From RYN-433 sp036558265 (GTDB taxonomy: Bacteria > Planctomycetota > Phycisphaerae > Tepidisphaerales > Tepidisphaeraceae), in the NCBI GenBank assembly GCA_036558265.1, contig DATBFY010000586.1, positions 1-18,879 on the forward strand: DNA of 18,879 nt, given 5' to 3'. The notes under the pieces are model-generated. The model saw only the letters and a program-made list of their open reading frames with translations, was not told the origin of the DNA and made no database searches. The translations under genes were made by a program, and so were the position numbers. Positions 1 to 7,504 of this stretch are shown piece after piece (position 1 is the stretch's first letter; each line of letters starts with the position of its first letter).

Positions 1-1321
1 GGTGGACCACCTCGAACCGCTTCCCCGCCGCGGCGGCCTCGGACTGGATGTGCATGGCGCAGCCGACGTTGCCTGTGGCGCAAACGGTCGCGCCGGTGCG
101 CTCGATGTGGTTGATCTTGCGATGGGCCAGGTCGGTGGCCATGGCTGGCTGGGTGAGGTTGTAGGTGCCGGCGGCGCCGCAGCACATGTCGGACTCGGCG
201 AGCGGCACGAGGCGCAGGCCGGGGATGGCCGCCAGGAGCTTGCGCGGCGCGGCGGTCACCTTCTGGGCATGGGCGAGGTGGCAGGCGTCGTGATAGGTCA
301 CGGCGAGGTTGACCGGGTGCTTCATCTCCGGCAGGCCCAGTTCCATGAGCACCTCGCTGACGTCGCGGAGCCTGGAGGCGAACTCTTTAGCGCGCCCGGC
401 GTATTCCGGGTCGTCGCGCAGCAGGTGATCGTAATCCCGGAGCATCGCGCCACACCCGGCGATCGTCGTGGCGATCCGATCCACCCCCGGGCCGTCCTTG
501 GGCAGCACGGCGTCAATGTTGCGTTTGGCGAACTCCGCCGCCGGCTGCCACGCCCCGTTGTGATGGTGGATCGCCCCGCAGCACCCCTGGGCCCGCGGCA
601 CCACCACCTCCGCCCCGCACGCCGCCAGCAGTTCGACGGCCTGGCGGTTGACCTTGTCGAACATGACGCTGCCGATGCAGCCTGGGAAGAAAGCAACCTT
701 CGTAGCACGGGCGCCTCGCCCGTGTGAATCATTCACGGGCGGGGCGCCCGTGCTACGGGACACATGTTCCGGCAAGCGCTTGGGCCAGATCGATCCGTTG
801 GCCGGCAGCATCTGCTCCATCTTGCGCAACTGGAGCGGCAGGAGCTTGAAGAGGCCGATCCGGCGCATCAGGCCGTAGAGCACGACCTTCTGCATCAACC
901 TTGCCGGCAGGAGCGCCAGCTTCAGGCGCCTGGGATGGACGAAGATGTGGAAGAACATCCACCGCATGAACCGCCCCTGGAGCGTGAGCTTCGCGTCGGC
1001 GTTGAGCTTGGCGCGGGTTTCCTCGATCAGCTCGTGGTAGACCACGCCGCTCGGGCAGGCTGTTTCGCACGCCCGGCAGTCGAGGCAGAGGTCCAGGTGC
1101 TGGCGGACGGATGCGGTCGGCTCGATCACGCCCTCGGCCAGCGCCCGCATGAGCTGGATCCGCCCGCGCGGGGAGTCGGCCTCGTGGAAGGTCTGCGTGT
1201 AGGTCGGGCAGGCCGGCAGGCACAGGCCGCAGTGCACGCAGGAGAGCGCCCGGTCATAGGTGCGCGGGTCGAGGGGCAGGGGGGTCGTCCGGGCGGCGGA
1301 TTCGTTCAACGTCGCGTTCAT
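1..1321 (-). CDS. glcF: Glycolate dehydrogenase iron-sulfur subunit GlcF (3' end outside window)
   Basis: This is the iron-sulfur subunit of membrane-associated glycolate dehydrogenase, which oxidises glycolate to glyoxylate together with GlcD and GlcE and passes electrons on to the respiratory chain. The frame is open for 440 codons from ATG at 1321 and leaves the window without a stop. Two 4Fe-4S clusters are visible: C28, C31, C34, C38 (CVHCGLCLPACP) and C79, C82, C85, C89 (CLDCRACETACP). Two cysteine-rich CCG domains follow, with FFPGC...QGCCGAIHHHNG and later YHDACH, CCGAAGTYN and GNVGCAMH. E. coli GlcF has about 407 residues, so little of the C-terminus is missing. Start: it lies 22 bp after the glcE stop, with a GGGGAGG sequence upstream. 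Oddity: codons 189-207 are a 57-bp palindromic repeat inserted in frame in the linker before the first CCG domain. Family assignment is firm; the substrate is inferred from pairing with glcE. Confidence 0.92.
   Translation of the reverse strand, partial: MNATLNESAARTTPLPLDPRTYDRALSCVHCGLCLPACPTYTQTFHEADSPRGRIQLMRALAEGVIEPTASVRQHLDLCLDCRACETACPSGVVYHELIEETRAKLNADAKLTLQGRFMRWMFFHIFVHPRRLKLALLPARLMQKVVLYGLMRRIGLFKLLPLQLRKMEQMLPANGSIWPKRLPEHVSRSTGAPPVNDSHGRGARATKVAFFPGCIGSVMFDKVNRQAVELLAACGAEVVVPRAQGCCGAIHHHNGAWQPAAEFAKRNIDAVLPKDGPGVDRIATTIAGCGAMLRDYDHLLRDDPEYAGRAKEFASRLRDVSEVLMELGLPEMKHPVNLAVTYHDACHLAHAQKVTAAPRKLLAAIPGLRLVPLAESDMCCGAAGTYNLTQPAMATDLAHRKINHIERTGATVCATGNVGCAMHIQSEAAAAGKRFEVVH
701..757. 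repeat. 57-bp REP-like palindrome inserted in glcF
   Basis: Two 24-bp arms (701-724 and 734-757) are complementary with a single mismatch, which would be a G-U pair in RNA, around a 9-nt loop. The arm begins cgtagcacgggcgcc. The element is exactly 19 codons long, in phase with glcF, and contains no in-frame stop, so it adds the residues R-S-T-G-A-P-P-V through A-R-A-T to the protein. From memory, similar 'tagcacgggcg' palindromes are dispersed through planctomycete genomes and give 'HGR.ARAT' peptides when they lie in genes. No second copy was seen in this window. Confidence 0.85.
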
Positions 1322-1343
1322 CGTGTCTCGCGTGGTGCCTCCC

Positions 1344-2303
1344 CTATTCCATCGGCAAGGCGGCCAGCTTCCCGTCGGGATCGAAGGCGTGCTTGAGCCG
1401 CTCCAGGAGCGCCCGCCGGGCCGGGTCCATCGCGACGTGCACGCGCCCGCCCTGCCCGAAAAAGTATACGCTTCCTCCGAGCGACCGTGCGGCCGACTCG
1501 ATCTCCCCGTGCCGCTGCGGTTCTGCGATCCCGATCACAATTCCGAAGGCGGCATCCGCGGACCAATCCGTCAGGGCGGCGGCTTTCGCAAACTCCAGAA
1601 TCTTGACCGGGGGGACCGAAGCCCGGAACGATCGCTCCACGCCCGCCGCTTGCCAGAGGCGACCTCGATGACTGATGTCGTCATCCAACGTTCGTTCGAT
1701 AATCTCCGCGGGGGCGCGCTCCGGCATCGCCTTGCGGTAGTAGGCGAGCGTTCGCTCGTCACCCAGATAACCGCACCAGAGCGCCTCGGCCGTCATCGTG
1801 GCCCACTGCGGCCGGCAGGGGGTCGGAAGTAGCCGGTTGACCATCCACGGATCCGCCGCGAAGCGAGCCACGATCGCTCCCGTCGGCCGGAGATAAGTCC
1901 GGCTCGTCATCGTGACCAGCCGGCCGAACGCGCCGCGCTGGCCGACCATGAACTTGGTCAGGTCATAGCCGGCCACATTTTTGACCGTCCGCCCGCCGGC
2001 GGTGATCAGCTCGTCGCGGCCGCTCTTGAATTGGCAGCCCAGGAGCAGGTCGCGCCAGGCGCCGTAGCCCAGGCGCAACGGGCCCGACGAGTTGGTCTCG
2101 ACCAGCCGCCCCAGCGTCCAAGTGACGTCGCCGTCGACCGGCAGCCATTGGCCGATTTCGGCAAGCTTTCGCTGGGCATCGGCAAACGTAACGTCGGCCG
2201 AGAACGTGGCGGTCATGTCCCGCGCGTGCAGCTCCACGCCGCCGGGCGGGACCAGCGGCGTGCGGTCGGGACGAAAGGTGAGGGGCGCGGAGTCCATTGC
2301 CAC
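1344..2303 (-). CDS. glcE: Glycolate dehydrogenase FAD-binding subunit GlcE
   Basis: This FAD-linked oxidase subunit belongs to glycolate dehydrogenase and acts with GlcF, encoded 22 bp downstream. The strongest signature is GGRTVKNVAGYDL near residue 103, matching the GGEVMKNVAGYDL segment of E. coli GlcE, followed by MVGQRGAFGRL and a C-terminal end of the form FDPDGKLAALP. The protein has 319 residues against about 350 in E. coli. The shortfall is at the N-terminus, where the first part of the PCMH FAD-binding domain is abbreviated: alignment by eye begins at GVELHARDMT. The start is a GTG at 2303, preceded by AGGAGGT inside the end of the upstream gene, with about 15 nt between them; ATG two codons further in is an alternative. 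No glcD lies beside it in this window, so the catalytic partner must be elsewhere or beyond the left edge. Confidence 0.88.
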   Translation of the reverse strand: MAMDSAPLTFRPDRTPLVPPGGVELHARDMTATFSADVTFADAQRKLAEIGQWLPVDGDVTWTLGRLVETNSSGPLRLGYGAWRDLLLGCQFKSGRDELITAGGRTVKNVAGYDLTKFMVGQRGAFGRLVTMTSRTYLRPTGAIVARFAADPWMVNRLLPTPCRPQWATMTAEALWCGYLGDERTLAYYRKAMPERAPAEIIERTLDDDISHRGRLWQAAGVERSFRASVPPVKILEFAKAAALTDWSADAAFGIVIGIAEPQRHGEIESAARSLGGSVYFFGQGGRVHVAMDPARRALLERLKHAFDPDGKLAALPME

Positions 2304-2314
2304 GGCCCAGTCTA

Positions 2315-2731
2315 TCAGACCTCCTTTTTGGCTTCGAGAGTTGCGAGGATCTGTCTGAGTGTGGCCAGGACGTCCTGCTGGACTGCCTCGCGGCGGTTGG
2401 CCTCGGGGCCCTCGGTCGTCCTGGCGGCCATCGAGGGGCCGATCGTCATCAGGGCCGAGCCGAGGATCTTGCCCAGCGGCGTCCTGGCGAAGATGTCGCC
2501 GTAGCCGACCGAGAGGCAGGTGGAGCAGTAGACCATGGCGTCCCAGACGTCGTTGACCTTGGGGTTGTGGTGCTTCTCGACGAGGTAGAAGAGGACCGTG
2601 CTCAGGCCGACCAGGGTGGCCGTGTTACGGCACGGCGAGGCGGCCAGGCGGGCGGCCCAGTGATCGAGATCCAGGTTGAGGTTCGCGGGGACGTTCAGTC
2701 CCAGGGTTTGCAATGAGTCGCGGAGCGGCAT
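2315..2731 (-). CDS. Two-TM potassium-channel-like protein
   Basis: This small membrane protein of 138 residues has the layout of the Ion_trans_2 (KcsA-type) pore module: a first membrane segment at about residues 38-52 (TATLVGLSTVLFYLV), a pore helix and selectivity filter with CLSVGYGD near residues 72-79, and a second membrane segment at about 85-104. GYGD is the classic K+ filter signature. The C-terminal 30 residues form a charged, probably helical cytoplasmic tail. Its stop lies 11 bp before the glcE start, and the glcE ribosome-binding site AGGAGGT overlaps its last codons, so the genes are almost certainly co-transcribed. The ATG at 2731 was chosen because it gives a short cytoplasmic N-terminus and is the first start after the flotillin terminator. 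Conducted ion and gating are inferred from the filter only. Confidence 0.82.
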   Translation of the reverse strand: MPLRDSLQTLGLNVPANLNLDLDHWAARLAASPCRNTATLVGLSTVLFYLVEKHHNPKVNDVWDAMVYCSTCLSVGYGDIFARTPLGKILGSALMTIGPSMAARTTEGPEANRREAVQQDVLATLRQILATLEAKKEV

Positions 2732-2764
2732 GACGGATCACCACCGATCTATTTGCGGAGAGCG

Positions 2765-2804
2765 GAAAACGGGCGGCCCGCCATTGGTGGGGGCGGGCCG
2801 CCCG
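2765..2804 (-). terminator. Rho-independent terminator of the flotillin operon
   Basis: A perfect 13-bp GC-rich inverted repeat (2770-2782 and 2792-2804, loop of 9) is followed on the minus strand by TTTT. It sits about 30 bp after the flotillin stop at 2835. It also lies only about 35 bp before the start of the next minus-strand gene, so the promoter of the channel-glcEF operon must be very close, or that operon depends on readthrough. Confidence 0.8.
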
Positions 2805-2834
2805 GACAGGAGAACCCCTCGCCTACAACGCGCC

Positions 2835-4739
2835 TTAAGACTTTCGGGGCTTGCGTTCGGGCGCGTCGGGGACGACCGCCGTGGTCGCGCCGTTGCCGCC
2901 TGAAGGCCCGGCCGCTGAAGCGGCCTTCTCGCCGGGAGCAGCGTCCCTGGGTGCGAGCTGGGAGAGGACGGCCGAGCCGATCTTGTCGAGCATCAGCTTG
3001 CCCTCGTCGGGCAGGGTCTTTAAGAGGCCGTCGGCGGCGGCGCCGACGCTGGCGGCGCGCATGAACTGCATGCTCATATTGGCCATGGTCGTCGGGTCGC
3101 CGAAGATCTGCATCTGCGCCTTGGCGAACATGTTGCCAAGCGCTTCTGCGGCGGCGATGCGGATCTCGCGCTCGGCGTTGATGCGGAACTTCTCGAGCTC
3201 GAACTTGAGGGCCGCCTCCTCGAACTCCTGTTTGTTCGCCAGGCTCTGGCGCTCGACCTCGACGCGTGCCTGCTCGACGCTGACCCGCTCGCGCTCGACG
3301 TTGACGTCCACCATCTTGACCGCGCGCTCGCCGTCGGCGCGCTTGGCAGCGGACTGGGCGTCACCCTCGGCCAGCTTGAGCTTGGCCTGGAAGCGCATGT
3401 CGGCGGCCTGCCGCTCGGCGTCGGCCTCCTTAAGCTGCATGTAGGCCAGGACGTCGGCCTCGGTCTGGTCGCGGATCTTCTTCTCGTTGATCGCCTGCTG
3501 GGCGGCGATGAGCTTTTTGGAGGCCTCGCGCTCGGCCTCGCTGGTGACGGTGACGGTCACGACCTGCTGTTTGGCGCGTTCGCGCTCGGTCTCGGCGGCG
3601 AGGACCTGGGCCTGGGCATCGGCGCGCTCGCGCTCCTTCTCGGCGACGGCGACCTCCTTGGCGCGCTCGGCGACCTCGACGGCCTGCTTCTTGACGATCT
3701 CAGCGGTCTCCTGCTCGCGCAGCTTGGCCACGAGCGCGATGCGCTTGACGACCTGGGCCTGCTCGACGGCGAGCGTGCGCTCGACCTCGGCGGTCTCGAT
3801 CGACTTGTTCTTCTCGATGTCGCGCTTGGCGACGGCCTCGTCCTGTTCGAGCTTGAACGCGGCGACCTCGCGCTCGCGGGCGGCGCGGACGTTGGCGACC
3901 TTGGCGCGCTGCTCGGCCTCGAACTCGGCCTGGTCGCGCTCCATGTCGAGCACCTTCTTCCTGGTCTCGACGTTCTTGGCGACCACGAGGCGCTGGGCCT
4001 CCATCTCGATCTGGTTGCGCTCGACGCGGGCCTTCTGGGTGATCTCGGCGATCTTGCGGAGGCCCTGGGCGTCGAAGACGTTGCGCTCCTGGAGGGCGGA
4101 GGGGTCGGTCTGGTCGAGCGAGGAGATGGTGACCGATTCGAGCGTCAGGCCGTTGGTCGCCAGGTCGTGGGTGACGATCTCCTGGACGGCGGAGGCGAAC
4201 TCATCGCGCTTGGCGTGGAGCTCGACGAGGTCCTTGGTGGCGGCGACGGTTCGAAGGGCGGAGACGAGCTTGTCCTCAACCAGCTCGGCGACGGCGTCGG
4301 GCTGGACGCTGCGGCCGCCCAGCGAGCGGGCGGCCTGCTGGATGTCCTCGCGGCTGGGCTGGACTTTGATGTAAAACTCCGCGGAGAGGTCCACGCGCAG
4401 GTTGTCCCTGGTGATGAGCGCGTGAGGGCCGCGGCGCTCGACGTTGAGCCGCATCGTCTCCAGCGAGACGGGCGTCAAATGGTGGATGATCGGGATGACG
4501 ATCGCGCCGTCATCGAGGATCACGTGCGGGCCGCGACCGCCGGTGCGGACGTACGCCATGTTCGCGGAAGTCTTACGGTAGAAGCGCGTGAAGACGGTGA
4601 TGAACGAGACCAGCGCGAGCAGCACGATGCCCGTGCCGGTCAGGACATATCCGCCAGTGATGGGTAATTGCGGCACGAGCCCGGTCCAGGGGACGATGGC
4701 CATCGCGGCCCCGACGAGGAAGAGGAGGATGAGGATCAT
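2835..4739 (-). CDS. Flotillin / YqiK-like SPFH membrane protein
   Basis: This flotillin-family scaffold of membrane microdomains has 634 residues. Two hydrophobic N-terminal segments (about 2-18 and 27-50) are followed by an SPFH/band-7 domain at about 57-215 (with VILDDGAIVIPIIHHLTPVS and FYIKVQP). A very long, charged coiled coil rich in Glu, Arg, Ala and Val spans about 225-535, and a flotillin-type C-terminal part follows (EALGNMFAKAQMQIFGDP). The last 35 residues are Ala/Pro/Gly-rich and probably disordered. Longer readings of this frame exist, but the ATG at 4739 has GGGAGA six bases upstream and starts directly with a membrane segment, as in E. coli YqiK. It follows a YqiJ-like gene by 32 bp, the same order as E. 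coli yqiJ-yqiK, and ends at a strong terminator. Such proteins oligomerise in the membrane; the role here is unknown. Confidence 0.9.
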   Translation of the reverse strand: MILILLFLVGAAMAIVPWTGLVPQLPITGGYVLTGTGIVLLALVSFITVFTRFYRKTSANMAYVRTGGRGPHVILDDGAIVIPIIHHLTPVSLETMRLNVERRGPHALITRDNLRVDLSAEFYIKVQPSREDIQQAARSLGGRSVQPDAVAELVEDKLVSALRTVAATKDLVELHAKRDEFASAVQEIVTHDLATNGLTLESVTISSLDQTDPSALQERNVFDAQGLRKIAEITQKARVERNQIEMEAQRLVVAKNVETRKKVLDMERDQAEFEAEQRAKVANVRAAREREVAAFKLEQDEAVAKRDIEKNKSIETAEVERTLAVEQAQVVKRIALVAKLREQETAEIVKKQAVEVAERAKEVAVAEKERERADAQAQVLAAETERERAKQQVVTVTVTSEAEREASKKLIAAQQAINEKKIRDQTEADVLAYMQLKEADAERQAADMRFQAKLKLAEGDAQSAAKRADGERAVKMVDVNVERERVSVEQARVEVERQSLANKQEFEEAALKFELEKFRINAEREIRIAAAEALGNMFAKAQMQIFGDPTTMANMSMQFMRAASVGAAADGLLKTLPDEGKLMLDKIGSAVLSQLAPRDAAPGEKAASAAGPSGGNGATTAVVPDAPERKPRKS

Positions 4740-4771
4740 GATTGTTCTCCCGTTGCAAAGTGTTTGATCGT

Positions 4772-5503
4772 TTACGCGATTCGCTTGACGAAGAAGACGC
4801 GCTCGTCGGCGCGGTAGGCCACGAGCCTGACCTGGGATCCGCGCGGGATCGGCTCGACGCCACCTGCGACCCGGCAGGGGAGTTGCTTGAGGTCGCCCCG
4901 CTCGTCGCGCAGGGCGACCAGGCCGAAGCGCTCGTCGATCCCATAGAGGGCCTGGCCGACCTCGCCGACGAGGTCGCCGCGCCGAAGCGCCAGGTTCTGG
5001 TTCAGCGGCACGAGGCGGGCGACGATGAGGACCATCGCCCGCGTGATGACGAGGCTGATGGCCATGGCGATTGGGATCGACCAGCGAGCGACGTCCCAGT
5101 TGACCCGCGGGCGCAGCATGGCGTTGGTGAGGAAGCCGGCCGCGCCCCAGGTGAGCAGCAGGATCATCGCGATCAAGCTGATCGGGACGCGGCCGATGCC
5201 CATCCACGCCAGGACTGCGGCGTGGGCGGACGAATGGCCGCCGTCATGGACGTCGGTGTCGCCGTCGTGTGCGTCGGCGTCAGCGTCAGCATCCGCGTCG
5301 GCATCGACGTCAACGTCAACGTCAGCGTCGACATCTACGTCAGCATCTACATCGGCATCGGCGTCTACATCGGCATGGACGTCCACGTCGCCGTCGCCGA
5401 TCGCGACGGCGCCCAGCGTACATGCGAACAGGTACACCAGCGCGACCGCGAGGGGCGCGAGGAAAATCAAGTTCCACCAGCTTAAAAGCCATTGGAGCGT
5501 CAT
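4772..5503 (-). CDS. YqiJ/NfeD-like membrane protein with Asp-x repeat
   Basis: This 243-residue integral membrane protein is encoded immediately upstream of the flotillin. Layout: a membrane segment at about 10-34, an acidic repeat at 37-87, membrane segments at about 103-125 and 141-165, then a C-terminal beta-rich region at about 170-243 (RRGDLVGEVGQAL, RGSQVRLVAY) that fits the OB-fold of NfeD/YqiJ partners. The GIGRVP motif before the second membrane segment matches NIGRLP in E. coli YqiJ. NfeD-type proteins are known companions of flotillins and are thought to help assemble or regulate them. The repeat is the oddity: 24 aspartates in 51 residues, nearly all at alternate positions with Val, Ala or His between. 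It is absent from E. coli YqiJ, where a short His/Asp-rich loop stands at this place. The start ATG at 5503 gives a normal N-terminal anchor. Confidence 0.85.
   Translation of the reverse strand: MTLQWLLSWWNLIFLAPLAVALVYLFACTLGAVAIGDGDVDVHADVDADADVDADVDVDADVDVDVDADADADADADAHDGDTDVHDGGHSSAHAAVLAWMGIGRVPISLIAMILLLTWGAAGFLTNAMLRPRVNWDVARWSIPIAMAISLVITRAMVLIVARLVPLNQNLALRRGDLVGEVGQALYGIDERFGLVALRDERGDLKQLPCRVAGGVEPIPRGSQVRLVAYRADERVFFVKRIA
5243..5395 (-). repeat. Tandem hexanucleotide-like repeat encoding (Asp-Val/Ala)n
   Basis: About 150 bp of degenerate 6-bp units (GA[CT]-GC/GT-N) encode the alternating Asp-x stretch, residues 37-87 of the YqiJ-like protein. Asp codons switch between GAC and GAT, and the Val/Ala codons use all four third bases, unlike the strongly G/C-ending usage around it. 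This suggests an old repeat kept at the protein level rather than a fresh slippage expansion. Confidence 0.85.
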
Positions 5504-5659
5504 ACGTCACCCGTGTGAGGTCAGGTGCGTGGGTCGATGGAATCAGGTCACGGGATATGTTGTAGGGTCAGGGGGGGCGAGTGTCTGCTATAAGGCGGGG
5601 GCGTGTATATAACGGGGTTTAGCAGAATTGTGCGCGTGACGGCATGCGGCAGCGAGGGA

Positions 5660-7369
5660 TCAGTGCGCGGCGGCAGCAGTGCCGGATTTAGCGCGGGCCA
5701 GCAGCGCATCAGCGGCGGCGGAGTCGGCCGGGTGACGTTCGTCCACGACGACCGTGGCGCTGGCGGTGTGAGGCTGGCGGATCTCGTTCAGCGGGCGCTC
5801 GACGGCGCGGAGGAACGGTCGCGGGAACACGCCCAGCACGATGACCGCCAGCGCCAAGGGGGTGAGGACGAGCATCTCGCGGTTGGTGATGTCGCCGCCG
5901 GGCACGTACTTGGGGTGGACCGTCACGTGCGAGTCGCGGTCCTCGCTTAAGAGGGGGTAGTGCAGCGGGCCGAAGAGGAGCTTGGCGGCGAAGTGGAGCA
6001 TGTAGATCGCGCCCAGCACAATTCCGGTCGAGGCGATCACGCCGTACGTGATCCCCAGGTGCGGGCTGACGAACGCGCCCAGGATGGTGAGGAACTCGCT
6101 GACGAAGTTGTTGAGCCCCGGCAGGCCGACGGCGGCCATGACGAAGATCATCAGGAAGAACGCCATGCGCGGCATGGCCCGGGCAAGGCCGGACAGCTCG
6201 TTGATGTCGCGCGTGTGATAGCGGTTATAGATCATCCCGACGATCAGGAAGAGCGCGCCGCTGACGATCCCGTGGTTGATCATGTACAGCACCGAGCCGG
6301 CCATGCCCTCGGTGTTGAGCGCGAGCATTCCCAGCACGCAGAAACCCAGGTGGGAGACCGAGGAGTAGGCGACGAGCTTCTTGATGTCGGTCTGCACCCA
6401 CGCGACGAGCGCGGCGTAGATGATGCCGATCAGGCAGAGGATCGCGAGGAACGTCAGCACGCCGGGGAAGAGCACGTGTCCGTCGGCGGCGATCAGGCCG
6501 ATCGGCAGGGCGATGCGAAGCAGGCCGTAGGTGCCGAGCTTGAGCACCAGGGCGGCCAGGTCCACACTGCCGGCGGTGGGAGCCTCGGTGTGCGCCAGCG
6601 GGAGCCAGGTGTGCAGCGGGAAGAGGGGGGTCTTGACCGCGAACGCCAGCAGCAGCGACAGGAGCACCCAGAAGCGCTCGCGGTCGGTCATCTGCGTCTG
6701 GGCGAAGTGGATCACTGTCGGCAGGTCGAACGTGCCGGCGCGGTTCCCCAGATACACGATCCCGGCGAGCATGAAGACCGAGGCGGAGAAGGTGTAGAGG
6801 AAAAGCGTGACGGCGGCGCGGCGGCGCTCCTTCCCGCCCCAGATGCCGACGATGAAGAAGAGCGGCACGAGGGATGCTTCGAAGAAGACGTAGAAGAGCA
6901 GCAGGTCGGTGGCCATGAACGTGCCGAGCATGAAGACCAGCAGCAGGTTCATATTGGCGTAATGCTCGCGCGACCGCGTGTGGATCGACCGCAGGGATGC
7001 CGTCACGGCCAAGGGGTGGAGCGCCGCCGTCAGCAGCACGAGCATCAGCGAGATCTGGTCAACGCCCAGCGAGAACTGCACGCCCAGTTGCGGGATGCTG
7101 GGGCCGCGGATGATGAACTGGTAGCCGCCCTTGTACCAGTCGTATTGCAGCGCGATCGAGACGGCGGCGATCAGCGTGCTGGCGCTGACCCCGAGGCCCC
7201 AGGTCTTGCCGCGCATGTGCCGCGGCAGCACCATGCCCACCGCCACGCCGATCAGCGGGACGATCAGCATGCCAAGGAGCAGAAGGTGGTGGGGCAGGAG
7301 TGCGGCGAGCGCGCTGAGCGTCGCCAGGATCAAGAGCAGCCGGACGGGGATGCGACGATGTCGGAGCAT
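5660..7369 (-). CDS. nuoM: NADH-quinone oxidoreductase subunit M (NuoM), solitary
   Basis: This is a proton-pumping antiporter-like subunit of respiratory complex I, about 569 residues long and made almost wholly of membrane helices. Key residues of the E. coli protein are recognisable: E164 in FFEASLVPLFF (E144), K246 in AVKTPLFPLHTWLP (K234), K277 in LVLKLGTYGLLR (K265) and E425 in GLPGLNNFVSEF (E407). The sequence AHTEAPTAGSVDLA is diagnostic of NuoM rather than of NuoL or NuoN. The soluble C-terminal tail (about 530-569) is long and Ala/Asp-rich. The ATG at 7369 was preferred to a GTG at 7447 because the extra 26 codons have clearly lower third-position GC and are not membrane-like; no good ribosome-binding site supports either. 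No other nuo gene is nearby: argG is upstream and the flotillin pair downstream. It could be an additional NuoM paralogue. Confidence 0.9.
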   Translation of the reverse strand: MLRHRRIPVRLLLILATLSALAALLPHHLLLLGMLIVPLIGVAVGMVLPRHMRGKTWGLGVSASTLIAAVSIALQYDWYKGGYQFIIRGPSIPQLGVQFSLGVDQISLMLVLLTAALHPLAVTASLRSIHTRSREHYANMNLLLVFMLGTFMATDLLLFYVFFEASLVPLFFIVGIWGGKERRRAAVTLFLYTFSASVFMLAGIVYLGNRAGTFDLPTVIHFAQTQMTDRERFWVLLSLLLAFAVKTPLFPLHTWLPLAHTEAPTAGSVDLAALVLKLGTYGLLRIALPIGLIAADGHVLFPGVLTFLAILCLIGIIYAALVAWVQTDIKKLVAYSSVSHLGFCVLGMLALNTEGMAGSVLYMINHGIVSGALFLIVGMIYNRYHTRDINELSGLARAMPRMAFFLMIFVMAAVGLPGLNNFVSEFLTILGAFVSPHLGITYGVIASTGIVLGAIYMLHFAAKLLFGPLHYPLLSEDRDSHVTVHPKYVPGGDITNREMLVLTPLALAVIVLGVFPRPFLRAVERPLNEIRQPHTASATVVVDERHPADSAAADALLARAKSGTAAAAH

Positions 7370-7469
7370 GTTTGCGGGGTTCGTGTTCCTGCGGACGTGG
7401 CGGGATCGTATTGGATCGGGGCAGGCTTGTCGATGCGCCGGGCGCACCGGGCACGAACCCTCACCCCGG

Positions 7470-7495
7470 CCCTCTCCCGGCGTACCGGGAGAGGG
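7470..7495. repeat. REP-like hairpin between argG and nuoM
   Basis: A perfect 11-bp inverted repeat (7470-7480 and 7485-7495, ccctctcccgg) surrounds a 4-nt cgta loop, inside a longer pyrimidine-rich motif beginning ccctcaccccgg at 7458. This matches a class of repeated intergenic palindromes that I recognise from many bacterial genomes. It lies 10 bp after the argG stop and could end or stabilise that mRNA, but it has no clear T run on the minus strand. Confidence 0.6.
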
Positions 7496-7504
7496 GGAGA
7501 TTCG

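Noticed and set aside
3487..4374. Ser/Ala/Thr-rich open frame on the plus strand
   Set aside because: It is the mirror of the flotillin coiled coil; the Ser/Ala bias follows from reading Glu/Arg/Ala codons backwards.
5243..5395. Possible CRISPR array or minisatellite
   Set aside because: The unit is about 6 bp, degenerate and in frame within a membrane protein gene; there are no spacers.
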